Notes under the pieces: generated by a model
Seen by the model: only the letters and a program-made list of their open reading frames with translations
What the model was told of the DNA's origin: nothing
The model's database searches: none
Shown here: positions 25,826 through 35,068 of the stretch, piece after piece
Layout: each line of letters begins with the position of its first letter
Numbering within the stretch: the first letter of the stretch is position 1
Translations under genes and position numbers: made by a program
Source of the DNA: Shimia thalassica
Lineage (GTDB): Bacteria; Pseudomonadota; Alphaproteobacteria; Rhodobacterales; Rhodobacteraceae
Length of the DNA: 64,000 bases
Assembly (NCBI RefSeq): GCF_001458215.1
Contig: NZ_CYTW01000007.1
Location: 124,001-188,000 of the forward strand
Direction of reading: 5' to 3'

Positions 25826-26302
25826 ATGGCACAAAAGAAAAACTCAGATCCAAACTATAAGGTGATCGCTGAAAACCGGCGCGCACGCTACGACTATGCC
25901 ATCGAGGATGACATTGAATGTGGTATCGTGCTGAGCGGTTCCGAAGTGAAATCGCTGCGCGAGAACAGCGCCAACGTTGCAGAAAGCTATGCTGCTGTTG
26001 AAGATGGCGAGCTGTGGTTGGTGAATTCCTACATTGCACCTTATGAGCGGGCCATGTTCGGACACACCGAACGTCGGCGCCGCAAGCTGCTTGTGAGCCG
26101 CAAAGAGCTGAGCAACCTGTGGACCGCAACCCAGCGCAAAGGCATGACACTTGTGCCGCTTGTGATGTACTTCAATCACAAAGGCTTTGTGAAAATGAAG
26201 CTGGGCATCGCCAAAGGTAAAAAGAATCACGACAAACGTGCGACCGAGGCCAAGCGTGACTGGGGTCGCCAGAAGCAGCGTTTGCTGCGCCACGGCGGAT
26301 AA
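25826..26302 (+). CDS. smpB: SsrA-binding protein SmpB
   Basis: A 158-residue SmpB, partner of tmRNA in rescue of stalled ribosomes. Family text is clear: [53 protein letters not shown] and the basic tail [13 protein letters not shown]. The length is typical. It is divergent from the LuxR-type gene with 156 bases between. The tmRNA gene itself is not in the window. Confidence 0.97.
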   Translation: MAQKKNSDPNYKVIAENRRARYDYAIEDDIECGIVLSGSEVKSLRENSANVAESYAAVEDGELWLVNSYIAPYERAMFGHTERRRRKLLVSRKELSNLWTATQRKGMTLVPLVMYFNHKGFVKMKLGIAKGKKNHDKRATEAKRDWGRQKQRLLRHGG

Positions 26303-26503
26303 TTCTGGCACCATCATCTTGTCCGACTTGTCGAAGTGCGCCAGAGGCTGTGCGCGTTTCGCGGGTGATTTTGCGTTTCTTTAACTTCTGATCCATCGAA
26401 TATGCGGGTTCTTGTCACAAGATCGGGCGCAAAGGGTCGTGCAGCTTGCGTCTGCGTCCCGCCGATAGTAGGCAGGTCCGTGACTCAATATTGGGGGGCA
26501 GAC

Positions 26504-27361
26504 ATGGCTCAGGATGATCCTCGCACGCTCGTGTCCACTGAGTGGCTTGCAGCACATATGAAAGACCCGGATTTGCGGGTCATTGACGCTTCGTGGCATA
26601 TGCCAGCGGCAAAGCGCGATCCAAAAGCAGAGTACGAAACTGCGCATATTCCCGGCGCACGTTTCTTTGACATCGACGAAATTTCGGATTTGCGCAGTGA
26701 CCTTCCGCATATGGCACCGCCCATCGAAAAATTCATGAGCCGGATGCGTGCCATGGGGGTCGGTGATGGCCATCAGGTTGTGGTGTACGACACGAATGGT
26801 GTGAATTCGGCCTGTCGCGTGTGGTGGCTGTTTCGCCTGATGGGGCAAAACGACGTTGCGGTTCTGGATGGAGGGTTGCCAAAGTGGCAAGCCGAAGGTC
26901 GCGCAATCGAAGACATGGCGCCGATCATTCGGGATCGTCACATGACAGTGCGTCGCCAGAACCATCTGGTCAAAGACGTTACTCAGGTGTCCTCGGCCTC
27001 GAAGCTGGGCGATTATGAAATCATCGATGCGCGCAGCGCGGAACGCTTCAAGGGTGAAGTCGATGAGCCGCGCGCGGGGCTGCGCTCTGGGCATATTCCA
27101 AGCTCGAAAAACGTGCCCTTCCCGACGCTGTTGACCAGCGACGGCACAATGAAAGACCCAGACACCCTTCGCACTGTATTCGAAGACGCAGGCGTCGATC
27201 TGTCCAAGCCCGCCATTACCACGTGTGGGTCTGGTGTGACCGCTTGCATTCTTGCCCTCGCGATGGAGCGTTTTGGCAAGACTGATTATGCCGTCTATGA
27301 CGGATCCTGGACCGAGTGGGGGGCCTTTCCCACTCTGCCAATTGCCACCGGAGAAGCCTGA
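26504..27361 (+). CDS. sseA: 3-Mercaptopyruvate sulfurtransferase (rhodanese family)
   Basis: A 285-residue two-domain rhodanese. The catalytic Cys241 lies in CGSGVTA, the loop typical of mercaptopyruvate rather than thiosulfate sulfurtransferases. It moves sulfur from 3-mercaptopyruvate to thiol acceptors. The ATG at 26504 follows a GGGGGG run; the frame is open upstream without support. The stop overlaps the next start (TGATG), coupling it to an aminotransferase that may make mercaptopyruvate or other keto acids. It lies near, but not in, the taurine cluster. Confidence 0.92.
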   Translation: MAQDDPRTLVSTEWLAAHMKDPDLRVIDASWHMPAAKRDPKAEYETAHIPGARFFDIDEISDLRSDLPHMAPPIEKFMSRMRAMGVGDGHQVVVYDTNGVNSACRVWWLFRLMGQNDVAVLDGGLPKWQAEGRAIEDMAPIIRDRHMTVRRQNHLVKDVTQVSSASKLGDYEIIDARSAERFKGEVDEPRAGLRSGHIPSSKNVPFPTLLTSDGTMKDPDTLRTVFEDAGVDLSKPAITTCGSGVTACILALAMERFGKTDYAVYDGSWTEWGAFPTLPIATGEA

Positions 27362-28545
27362 TGCTGAACAATCTGAAACCACAGCCCGCAGACAAAATCC
27401 TCGCCCTTATGGCGTTGTATCGCGATGACCCGCGCCCCACAAAGATCGACCTTGGCGTCGGTGTTTACAAAAATGCCGAGGGCGTTACGCCGGTTATGCG
27501 TGCGGTCAAGGAAGCAGAGCGTCGGTTGGTTGAGGAGCAAACGTCAAAGGCATATGTGGCGCTTGCGGGTGATCCGGCCTATTCGAACGCAATGATCGAG
27601 CTGGTTCTGAACAACGTGGTCGATCGCGGACGTATCGCTGCGGTGGCGACACCGGGTGGAACGGGTGCTGTTCGCCAGGCTTTTGAACTGATCAAAGGGG
27701 TGAGCCCCGATGCGACCGTTTGGGTTTCCAACCCAACTTGGCCAAACCACGTGTCGATCCTGAACTATCTGGGCATGAACCACACCGCGTATCGCTATTT
27801 TGACAGCGAAACACGTGGCGTTGATTTCGACGGAATGATTGAAGATCTTGCCGGAGCCTCTGCCGGAGACGTGGTGTTGCTGCACGGATGCTGTCACAAC
27901 CCGACAGGTGCGAACCTCAACCAGACACAATGGCAAACCGTTGTGGACCTGTTGAACGAAAAGGGTTTGATCCCGATGATCGACATTGCCTATCAGGGCT
28001 TTGGTGATGGTCTGGAAGAAGACGCTGCGGCGACCCGGCTTGTGGCCTCAAGTGTTCCCGAGTGTCTGATTGCGGCGAGTTGTTCGAAAAACTTCGGTGT
28101 TTACCGTGAGCGTACAGGGCTTTTGATGGCGATTTCGGAAGATGCCGGAAACACAGCGGTCACACAGGGCAACCTGAACCACCTGAACCGCCAGAACTTC
28201 TCCTTCCCTCCGGATCACGGCGCGCGCGTTGTAACAACCATCCTGACCGACGACGCGCTTCGCGCCGATTGGGCGGCCGAGCTGGAAGATACCCGTTTGG
28301 GCATGTTGCGCTTGCGTGAACAGCTTGCGAGCGAACTGCAGCGCGCCTCGGGATCGGATCGCTTTGGCTTCCTCGCACAGCACCGGGGCATGTTCTCGCG
28401 TCTTGGCGCATCGGCGGATCTGGTTGAGAGACTGCGGGCAGAGCATGGCATCTACATGGTGTCTGACAGCCGTTTGAATATCGCTGGCCTGAACGAAACC
28501 ACTGTCCCGATCCTTGCAAAAGCAATTGTCGAAACGGGCATCTAA
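27361..28545 (+). CDS. Aromatic/aspartate-type aminotransferase
   Basis: A 394-residue class I PLP aminotransferase of the AspC/TyrB subgroup. The PLP lysine is Lys243 in SCSKNFGVYRERTG; HGCCHNPTG and PTWPNH are the subgroup motifs, and the Arg of NIAGL region binds the alpha-carboxylate. It transfers amino groups between aspartate or aromatic amino acids and 2-oxoglutarate. Its start overlaps the sseA stop, so the two are translated together; cysteine transamination feeding SseA is a plausible link. A strong terminator follows. Confidence 0.93.
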   Translation: MLNNLKPQPADKILALMALYRDDPRPTKIDLGVGVYKNAEGVTPVMRAVKEAERRLVEEQTSKAYVALAGDPAYSNAMIELVLNNVVDRGRIAAVATPGGTGAVRQAFELIKGVSPDATVWVSNPTWPNHVSILNYLGMNHTAYRYFDSETRGVDFDGMIEDLAGASAGDVVLLHGCCHNPTGANLNQTQWQTVVDLLNEKGLIPMIDIAYQGFGDGLEEDAAATRLVASSVPECLIAASCSKNFGVYRERTGLLMAISEDAGNTAVTQGNLNHLNRQNFSFPPDHGARVVTTILTDDALRADWAAELEDTRLGMLRLREQLASELQRASGSDRFGFLAQHRGMFSRLGASADLVERLRAEHGIYMVSDSRLNIAGLNETTVPILAKAIVETGI

Positions 28546-28565
28546 ACCCGCACATACCGTTTTGA

Positions 28566-28602
28566 AAAGGCCGTCGGTGGAATGACCGGCGGCCTTTCTT
28601 TT
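28566..28602 (+). terminator. Terminator after sseA-aminotransferase
   Basis: A 13-base stem (28566-28578 with 28585-28597, one G-T pair) and 6-base loop, followed by CTTTT. It lies 20 bases past the stop. Confidence 0.88.
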
Positions 28603-28663
28603 ATATCCAACGGGAAGTTTGGCGATATAACACCAATGACACTGGTTATGCGCAGTAGGTTTT

Positions 28664-29857
28664 ATGTTTGCCGGAACGAAAACAGTTTGTGGTGTTTTGG
28701 GCTTCTTCATCCTGTTTGGATGTGGTGGGCAGCATGATCGCACCAGCGTCGCCCCACCTGCGGCCACGTATGAAAGCTTTGCGCCAGCCGGGTATCCTCA
28801 TCCCATCCGCGTCTATGAAGATGCGGACGGCGACGAACTGGGGCCACTAATCGAGTATTATGAAACGGATGTGCTGCCGCCTTCCAAATCTACCAGAAAA
28901 GGCGGGTTGAACATTCTTGCCCTGTCTGGTGGCGGGCAAGACGGCGCATTTGGGGCTGGGATCTTAACTGGTTGGACACAAATGGGAAAAAGGCCCGTCT
29001 TTGATATTGTAACCGGTATTTCGACTGGTGCCCTTATTGCGCCCTTTGCATTTCTTGGACCAGAGTACGACGACCAGTTGCGGCATATTTATACCCAAAC
29101 CTCAACCAGCGACATCGCGCGGTTTGACGTTATGGGCGCCATATTCGGGCGCGGGTATGTGGCCTCGACACGGCCTCTTGCGCAATCAATTGAAAATGAA
29201 CTTGATGACGCGGTGATCCGCGCAATCGCCAAAGAGGCACGCAATGGGCGGTCGCTTATCATTGGGACCACTAACATCGATGCGGAACGTCCTGTTTTGT
29301 GGGACATCGGTGCAATGGCGCAGGTCGACACGCAAGAGTCCCATGACCTTATCCGTAAAGTTGTTCTGGCCTCGGCATCGATCCCGTTGCTGTTCGAACC
29401 CGTCAGCATTCCCGTCACGGATGGCACGACTGTTCGCGAAGAACTGCATGTTGATGGGGGCCTGACCCGAGAGATTTTTGTTTATCCCCCGCTATTTGAT
29501 ATGCGGGCCGCACTGAGCCGTCATGGTCTTGCAAGCCATCGCAATACGATCTGGCTCATCCACAACAAACGGCTCGAGCAGGACTACAAGCCACAAAGCA
29601 CCCGTCTCAAAGACATGGCCTCGAGAACACTTGCCATGTTGATCCGGTCGCAAAGTATCGGGAACATTGCTTCCATCGGGTTCCTGGCCAAGCGCGACGG
29701 GCTTCACGCCAATCTCCAGTCCATTCCAGCCAGCTTTGAGGCGGTCCCCAAAGAAGTCTTTGATCCCGAATATATGAGCAGTCTGTTTCAGACCGGTTAT
29801 CAATTGGGTTCAAATGACGAAGGCTGGTGGATGGATATTCAAAACTATTACGACTGA
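28664..29857 (+). CDS. Patatin-like phospholipase lipoprotein
   Basis: A 397-residue patatin-domain acyl hydrolase. The signal peptide ends in FILFGC with lipid-modified Cys20. The oxyanion-hole loop SGGGQDGAFGAG is at 88-99, nucleophile Ser120 in GISTG, and catalytic Asp264 in HVDGG. This Ser-Asp dyad is complete, so the enzyme should be active on phospholipids or acyl esters in the periplasm or on the outer membrane. It stands alone between a terminator and a convergent hemP, 6 bases away. Confidence 0.9.
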   Translation: MFAGTKTVCGVLGFFILFGCGGQHDRTSVAPPAATYESFAPAGYPHPIRVYEDADGDELGPLIEYYETDVLPPSKSTRKGGLNILALSGGGQDGAFGAGILTGWTQMGKRPVFDIVTGISTGALIAPFAFLGPEYDDQLRHIYTQTSTSDIARFDVMGAIFGRGYVASTRPLAQSIENELDDAVIRAIAKEARNGRSLIIGTTNIDAERPVLWDIGAMAQVDTQESHDLIRKVVLASASIPLLFEPVSIPVTDGTTVREELHVDGGLTREIFVYPPLFDMRAALSRHGLASHRNTIWLIHNKRLEQDYKPQSTRLKDMASRTLAMLIRSQSIGNIASIGFLAKRDGLHANLQSIPASFEAVPKEVFDPEYMSSLFQTGYQLGSNDEGWWMDIQNYYD

Positions 29858-29863
29858 GCAGGC

Positions 29864-30022
29864 TTACTTTGTCAGGATCAATTTACCCGCGCGGGTGATC
29901 CGCAACGTATAGACCTGTCCGTCCAGTACAATCTGCGCAAGACCTTTGTCCCCGGTCAGAATGCGGGCGTCATGCAGGGGCATCGAGTTTAGAAGGTGGC
30001 TCATCGGTGTCTGGGCGTTCAT
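29864..30022 (-). CDS. hemP: Hemin uptake protein HemP
   Basis: A 52-residue protein, MNAQTPMSHLL then a C-terminal half DGQVYTLRITRAGKLILTK. That ending is the signature of the HemP family, small proteins linked to heme uptake and its gene control. It is easily missed because of its size. The ATG at 30022 is the only reasonable start, although internal ATGs at residues 7 and 14 exist. It converges with the patatin gene and is not followed by heme receptor or ABC genes here. About 130 bases upstream lie AT-rich repeats (30145-30168) that could be an iron-responsive site. Confidence 0.87.
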   Translation of the reverse strand: MNAQTPMSHLLNSMPLHDARILTGDKGLAQIVLDGQVYTLRITRAGKLILTK

Positions 30023-30144
30023 TGGACAGCCTCATCAGTTAAAAATTCACAACAATATCCACAACGAACGGGCGCGTTTCCTGATTGGTCCTGTGGATGA
30101 TTCGTGGCTGACCCAATGTGTCGGGCTGGCTGATGAGATAAAGA

Positions 30145-30168
30145 TGACAAAAATAGTCGGAATAGTCA
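30145..30168. promoter_or_regulatory. Possible iron-responsive repeat upstream of hemP
   Basis: AATAGTC occurs at 30152-30158 and 30161-30167, and TGAC (30145-30148) mirrors GTCA (30165-30168). The AT-rich, TGAC/GTCA-bounded element lies 123-146 bases upstream of hemP. Iron regulators of Rhodobacterales use sites of this general type, but I cannot match it to a known consensus. Confidence 0.3.
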
Positions 30169-30253
30169 ATCTTCTATTTCGGCTTCATTTGAATTCGGCG
30201 CGCAAAGAAATGGGTCGGTACTGAAAATGTGCACATGGGGGTAGAACGAAAAA

Positions 30254-30277
30254 GGCCCGGGTGTTTCCACCCGGGCC
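30254..30277 (-). terminator. Terminator after glnK-amtB
   Basis: A perfect 10-base GC stem (30254-30263 with 30268-30277), GAAA loop on the minus strand, followed there by TTTTTCG. It lies 24 bases past the amtB stop. Confidence 0.9.
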
Positions 30278-30301
30278 CTCTTTGATTTTGAAGCCAGCGG
30301 C

Positions 30302-31636
30302 TTAGCCGTTGGTGAACTCGGGATATGCTTCCATACCCAGCTCAGCCATGTCGAGACCGTTGATTTCGGTTTCTTCATCAACACGCAGACCCATGGTCAT
30401 TTTGATGACGAACCAGACAACAGTCGAGGCAACCACGGTGAATGCACCGACTACGACGATACCGTACAGCTGTGCGCCGATGGTTGCGTCCGAGTTGGTC
30501 AGAACAACAGCGAGCGTGCCCCAGATACCAGCGATCAAGTGAACAGGGATGGCGCCAACAACGTCATCGATTTTCAGCTTGTCGAGCATTGGTACTGCGA
30601 AGACTACGATTACGCCGCCAACTGCACCGATGATTGTTGCCATGCCCAGCGATGGGGTCAGAGGCTCGGCAGTGATCGATACGAGACCAGCCAGCGCGCC
30701 GTTGAGCACCATGGTAAGGTCAGGTTTCTTGTACATGATCTGCGTCAGGATCAGAGCTGCGATTGCGCCGCCTGCTGCTGCAGTGTTGGTGTTCGAGAAG
30801 ATGCGCGATACGTCAGCAACGTCACCTACAGTGCCCATAGCGAGCTGCGAACCACCGTTGAAGCCAAACCAGCCCAACCACAGGATGAATGTACCCAGAG
30901 TTGCGAGCGTCAGGTTCGAACCAGGCATTGGAACTGTACGGCCGTCTTTATACTTGCCGATACGTGGTCCAAGGATGATTGCGCCTGTCAGAGCAGCCCA
31001 GCCACCGACCGAGTGAACAACAGTCGAGCCAGCGAAGTCGAGGAAGCCTGCTGCGTCCAGGAAGCCACCGCCCCATTTCCAGGATGCCGACCAGGGGTAG
31101 ATTACCGATGTCAGGATCACAGTGAAGATCAGGAAGGGCCACAGTTTGACGCGCTCGGCCATTGTGCCCGAAACGATCGATGCAGTTGCCGCACAGAACA
31201 TCAGCTGGAAGAAGAAGTCCGAACCAGTCGACGCATAGCCATAGTCGTCAGCAGCGTCAGAAGTCACGCCGACAGCTTCGAGGATACCAGGACCCCAAAC
31301 GCCGGACAGAACGCCTTCTACAGACCATGTGCCCAGTGGGTACATCAGGTTATAGCCGATCAGGTAATAGAAGATAGATGCGAGGCCGAAGAGGGCCATG
31401 TTCTTGGTAAGCTGCATTGCAACGTTCTTGGAACGTACAAGGCCCGCTTCCAGCATGGCAAAACCGGCTGCCATGAAGAACACCAGAAAGCCGCCGACCA
31501 GGAACAGCAGCGAGTTCAGGATGAAGACGGTGTCGGTCGAAGCGTTTACGCCAGCAACCGGTCCTTCGTCTGCAAGGCCCATAACCGGCAGCGCTGTAAG
31601 CGCGACGGGCAGAGCAATTTTCGTAAGAGTATTCAT
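30302..31636 (-). CDS. amtB: Ammonium transporter AmtB
   Basis: A 444-residue Amt family channel protein with an N-terminal signal peptide (TALPVMGLADE) and eleven membrane helices. Family marks include AGFAMLEAGLVRSKN, FAGSTVVHSVGGWAAL with a pore histidine, and the C-terminal GLDMAELGMEAYPEF that binds GlnK. It takes up ammonium under nitrogen limitation. AGGAGG precedes the start. It follows glnK by 23 bases, the standard glnK-amtB operon. Confidence 0.97.
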   Translation of the reverse strand: MNTLTKIALPVALTALPVMGLADEGPVAGVNASTDTVFILNSLLFLVGGFLVFFMAAGFAMLEAGLVRSKNVAMQLTKNMALFGLASIFYYLIGYNLMYPLGTWSVEGVLSGVWGPGILEAVGVTSDAADDYGYASTGSDFFFQLMFCAATASIVSGTMAERVKLWPFLIFTVILTSVIYPWSASWKWGGGFLDAAGFLDFAGSTVVHSVGGWAALTGAIILGPRIGKYKDGRTVPMPGSNLTLATLGTFILWLGWFGFNGGSQLAMGTVGDVADVSRIFSNTNTAAAGGAIAALILTQIMYKKPDLTMVLNGALAGLVSITAEPLTPSLGMATIIGAVGGVIVVFAVPMLDKLKIDDVVGAIPVHLIAGIWGTLAVVLTNSDATIGAQLYGIVVVGAFTVVASTVVWFVIKMTMGLRVDEETEINGLDMAELGMEAYPEFTNG

Positions 31637-31659
31637 TGTTTACTGTCCTCCTGTGACGC

Positions 31660-32109
<450 letters not shown>

Positions 32110-32125
32110 TTAAACGCACAAAATT

Positions 32126-32140
32126 TGCACAAACTGTGCA
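32126..32140. promoter_or_regulatory. NtrC-like inverted repeat upstream of glnK
   Basis: TGCAC (32126-32130), 5 bases, GTGCA (32136-32140). This resembles an NtrC site, though the usual one is 2 bases longer between the TGCAC arms. Distance of about 130 bases suits an enhancer. I could not find a clear sigma-54 promoter between it and glnK. Confidence 0.45.
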
Positions 32141-32252
32141 CGATGATTAAAAAATAAGCACAACAAATACGCAGGTATTTGCCAACACGGCTCTACATCT
32201 GCGAGTTTTCAGTCTAAAATGATCGAAAATAGAGTGCTGGGCAGTACCAAGT

Positions 32253-34439
32253 ATGAGTGATTCAGGTCGTAAAAAGCCACCTTTGGTGGCCGAGAACCGC
32301 TATGGGAAGGCGTCTGCGCCCAAGCGAAAGGCATCGGCCAAGCCGAAACCAAAGCCAAAACCCAAAGCCAAACCAAAGGCCGCGCCCAAGAAAGCGGCAG
32401 CCAAACGCAAACCGGCCAAGAAGACATCGCGCAATCCGATTGTAGCCTTTGTGATTGGTGTCTGGCGCTGGTTCTGGCGACTTGTCTGGGCCTTCACGTG
32501 GCGGTCCGCCATGATCTTTGGTTTGTTTCTGGCGATTGCCGTCGGATATTTCTATTCAACTTTGCCCGATGTCGAAGAACTTTTGGACGGACGTGCGCAC
32601 GGGTCCGTGACAATGCTGGACAGTGGCGGAGATGTCTTTGCGTGGCGCGGTGACCAGTTTGGCGGGATCGTCACCGCAGACAGCGTATCTCCTGACCTGA
32701 AGAATGCGGTTGTCGCAACCGAAGACAAACGCTTTTATTCCCACTTTGGCGTCAGCCCGCGCGGCGTCGCCAGCGCGGTGCGTATCAACCTGAGCGAAGG
32801 GCGCGGCCCCTTGTCGGGTCATGGCGGGTCTACCATCACACAGCAGACTGCCAAGCTTTTGTGCCTTGGCGTTGAATTCAACACCAAGGATTGGAAAAGC
32901 GAAGCCGAGTATGTGCGCGATTGTCGTCGCGGGTCCCTTTGGCGCAAAGTCAAAGAAGCGGTCTATTCGATCGCGATGGAGACCAAGTACACCAAAGACC
33001 AAATTCTCTCTATCTATCTGAACCGTGCCTATATGGGCGGGGGCGCCTATGGTGCAGAGGCCGCCGCGCAGCGGTACTTTGGCAAACACGCCGCCGTTGT
33101 GAACGCTGCCGAGGGCGCGATGTTGGCCGGTCTGCTCACCGCCCCTTCGTCGCTGGCCCCGACATCCAATCTGGGCAGGTCCCAAGATCGCGCGGCGACG
33201 GTTCTGCGTCTCATGAACGAGCAGGGATATCTGACGGACAAGGAAACGGTCTATTGGCAAGAGAACCCCGCCCAGCTGTCTCAGGCGGCCGAGGCAAAGG
33301 CAGGCGGCTATTTCGCCGATTGGGTTATGGCCTCTGGTCCCGAGTTTTTCACACGCAACACAACAGAGGATGTTGTGATCCGCACAACGTTGGACCCACG
33401 GGTGCAGCGCGCACTTGAAGAGGGCATGCAGTTTGTGTTCGAGAATAAGGTGCGTGAAGGTTCAAAGGCGCAAGCCGCGATTGTGGTAATGTCGGCGGAT
33501 GGTGCCGTTAGAGGCATGTTGGGTGGTCGGGACACAAAGGTCTCGGGCGGGTTTAACCGCGCAACCCAAGCGAAGCGCCAAACCGGTTCTGCGTTCAAGC
33601 CGTTTGTGTACGGCACCGCGCTCGAACTAGGGTACAGCTGGGACGACACCGTGGATGATGCACCTTACTGTATGAATATCCCGGGATCGGGCGAATGGTG
33701 CCCACGAAACTATACCAACAAATACTATGGCACGGTGACCCTTACAGATGCGTTGAAGCGATCCTTGAACGTTCCCGCTGTGAAAGTGTCCGAGGCCGTT
33801 GGCCGCGATAACGTGCGGACCGTGGCATCGGACTTTGGAATCGACAACGCCTTGGCCCCCGGGCCGGCTTTGGCATTGGGCGCGTCGGAAAGCACCTTGT
33901 TGGAAATGACAGGGGCCTATGCAGGCATTCTCAACGGGGGATCATCTGTCACCCCCTACGGTTTGGTCGAATTGCGCCTTCAGGGTGAAGACGAAGCCTT
34001 GATGGGAACAGGGGGCGGAATTGGAGAGCGTGTGATTTCCGAAGTCGCCGCCCGCGAATTGATCTATATGATGGAAAAGGTGGTGAGCGAAGGCACCGGC
34101 ATGCGCGCTCGTCTCGATGGTTGGCAAGTGGCGGGCAAGACCGGCACGACCCAAGCCGCCCGCGATGCGTGGTTTATCGGCTTTACCTCAGAATATGTGG
34201 CGGGAGTCTGGATGGGGTATGATGACAACACCCCTCTTACCGGCGTCACAGGCAGTGGGCTTCCTGCCGAGATTTGGCATGAGGCGATGAAACGCGTGCA
34301 CGAAGGTGTCGATCCCGTACCTTTGCCCGCATTCGTGCCCAAACCCAAAAAGCCATCCCCCAAGCCCACCAAAAAGCGTGGCAATAAACTCGACGATGCG
34401 ATCAATGGAATATTGCGCGATATCTTCGGGGGGAACTAA
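32253..34439 (+). CDS. Class A penicillin-binding protein (PBP1A family)
   Basis: A 728-residue bifunctional peptidoglycan synthase. The cytoplasmic tail (about 1-60) is very rich in Lys, Pro and Ala. A membrane helix follows (about 81-104). The glycosyltransferase domain has catalytic Glu157 in ATEDKRFYSHFG and GGSTITQQTAK at 191-201; the transpeptidase has Ser446 in SAFK, SLN at 504-506 and KTG at 629-631. Cys204 and Cys224 flank an insert after the QQTAK motif and may form a disulfide. The C-terminus is again Lys/Pro rich. It polymerises and cross-links glycan strands. Confidence 0.93.
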   Translation: MSDSGRKKPPLVAENRYGKASAPKRKASAKPKPKPKPKAKPKAAPKKAAAKRKPAKKTSRNPIVAFVIGVWRWFWRLVWAFTWRSAMIFGLFLAIAVGYFYSTLPDVEELLDGRAHGSVTMLDSGGDVFAWRGDQFGGIVTADSVSPDLKNAVVATEDKRFYSHFGVSPRGVASAVRINLSEGRGPLSGHGGSTITQQTAKLLCLGVEFNTKDWKSEAEYVRDCRRGSLWRKVKEAVYSIAMETKYTKDQILSIYLNRAYMGGGAYGAEAAAQRYFGKHAAVVNAAEGAMLAGLLTAPSSLAPTSNLGRSQDRAATVLRLMNEQGYLTDKETVYWQENPAQLSQAAEAKAGGYFADWVMASGPEFFTRNTTEDVVIRTTLDPRVQRALEEGMQFVFENKVREGSKAQAAIVVMSADGAVRGMLGGRDTKVSGGFNRATQAKRQTGSAFKPFVYGTALELGYSWDDTVDDAPYCMNIPGSGEWCPRNYTNKYYGTVTLTDALKRSLNVPAVKVSEAVGRDNVRTVASDFGIDNALAPGPALALGASESTLLEMTGAYAGILNGGSSVTPYGLVELRLQGEDEALMGTGGGIGERVISEVAARELIYMMEKVVSEGTGMRARLDGWQVAGKTGTTQAARDAWFIGFTSEYVAGVWMGYDDNTPLTGVTGSGLPAEIWHEAMKRVHEGVDPVPLPAFVPKPKKPSPKPTKKRGNKLDDAINGILRDIFGGN

Positions 34440-34460
34440 GCGAGATATGGCAAGAAAGCC

Positions 34461-34488
34461 AAAAGGCCGGGGGTTACCCGGCCTTTTT
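34461..34488. terminator. Bidirectional terminator holding the mlaC stop codon
   Basis: Perfect 11-base stem (34461-34471 with 34477-34487) with a 5-base loop and flanking A- and T-runs, so it can stop transcription from both sides. The loop (34472-34476) contains the TAA stop of the minus-strand gene (34476-34474), an economical arrangement. Confidence 0.9.
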
Positions 34489-35067
34489 AAGATCCTGTGT
34501 CAGAAGATCGATGTTGCCTTTGCGCTTGTCCAGCATGGCTCCGATTTCTTCTTTTTCGCTCAACCGAAGACTGATGCCCTCGATAATCATGTCAAAGAAA
34601 CGGGGCTTGCCCGATTTGTCAGAGACAAGGAAGTTGACCGAAAACGGTGCTTCGCCGCGCAATGTGGCAATCGATTGCACCTCGTGAAAGCTTTTGACCT
34701 TACGGGCGTCTTTCACTTCGATGTGGCCGCCGACAAACTCTTCAAAACGTTTTCCGTACTTGCGCGCGATATAACTCTGGAAGGCCTTCGTATAGGCGCT
34801 GAGCTGCGCACTTGATGCGCGGCGCGCATCTGCACCAAGGGCCGAGCGCGCAATCACTGGCACGTCTGCGTATTTGACGAAGATGCGTTCAAAGTCGCGG
34901 ATCATCGAGTTCAGGGATTTGCCCGAAGAAATGACCTTGTTGATATCTGCAACGGCTTTATCAACCAGGCTTTTGGCTTGGGCGTCAGTCAGGGCAAACG
35001 CACCGGAAGGCAGCAAAGCCACCAAAGCCGAAGCGGAAACTGCACCCAAAAATTCACGGCGTTTCAT
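34474..35067 (-). CDS. mlaC: MlaC-family phospholipid-binding protein
   Basis: A 197-residue periplasmic protein of the Ttg2D/MlaC family, which ferries phospholipids between outer and inner membranes. The signal peptide MKRREFLGAVSASALVALLPSGAFA has an RREFL motif, read as residues 3-7, suggesting Tat export; the segment FVKYADVPVIARSALG and the C-terminal LTQDLKKAG fit MlaC. The ATG at 35067 gives the signal peptide; a longer reading is unsupported. It lies one base after the mlaA stop. The MlaFED transporter genes are not in the window. Confidence 0.87.
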   Translation of the reverse strand: MKRREFLGAVSASALVALLPSGAFALTDAQAKSLVDKAVADINKVISSGKSLNSMIRDFERIFVKYADVPVIARSALGADARRASSAQLSAYTKAFQSYIARKYGKRFEEFVGGHIEVKDARKVKSFHEVQSIATLRGEAPFSVNFLVSDKSGKPRFFDMIIEGISLRLSEKEEIGAMLDKRKGNIDLLTQDLKKAG

Positions 35068-35068
35068 G

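Noticed and set aside
26304..26345. Bulged hairpin after smpB as a terminator or riboswitch
   Set aside because: The stem (26304-26311 with 26336-26345) has a bulge and no T-run, and resembles no known riboswitch; too weak to list.
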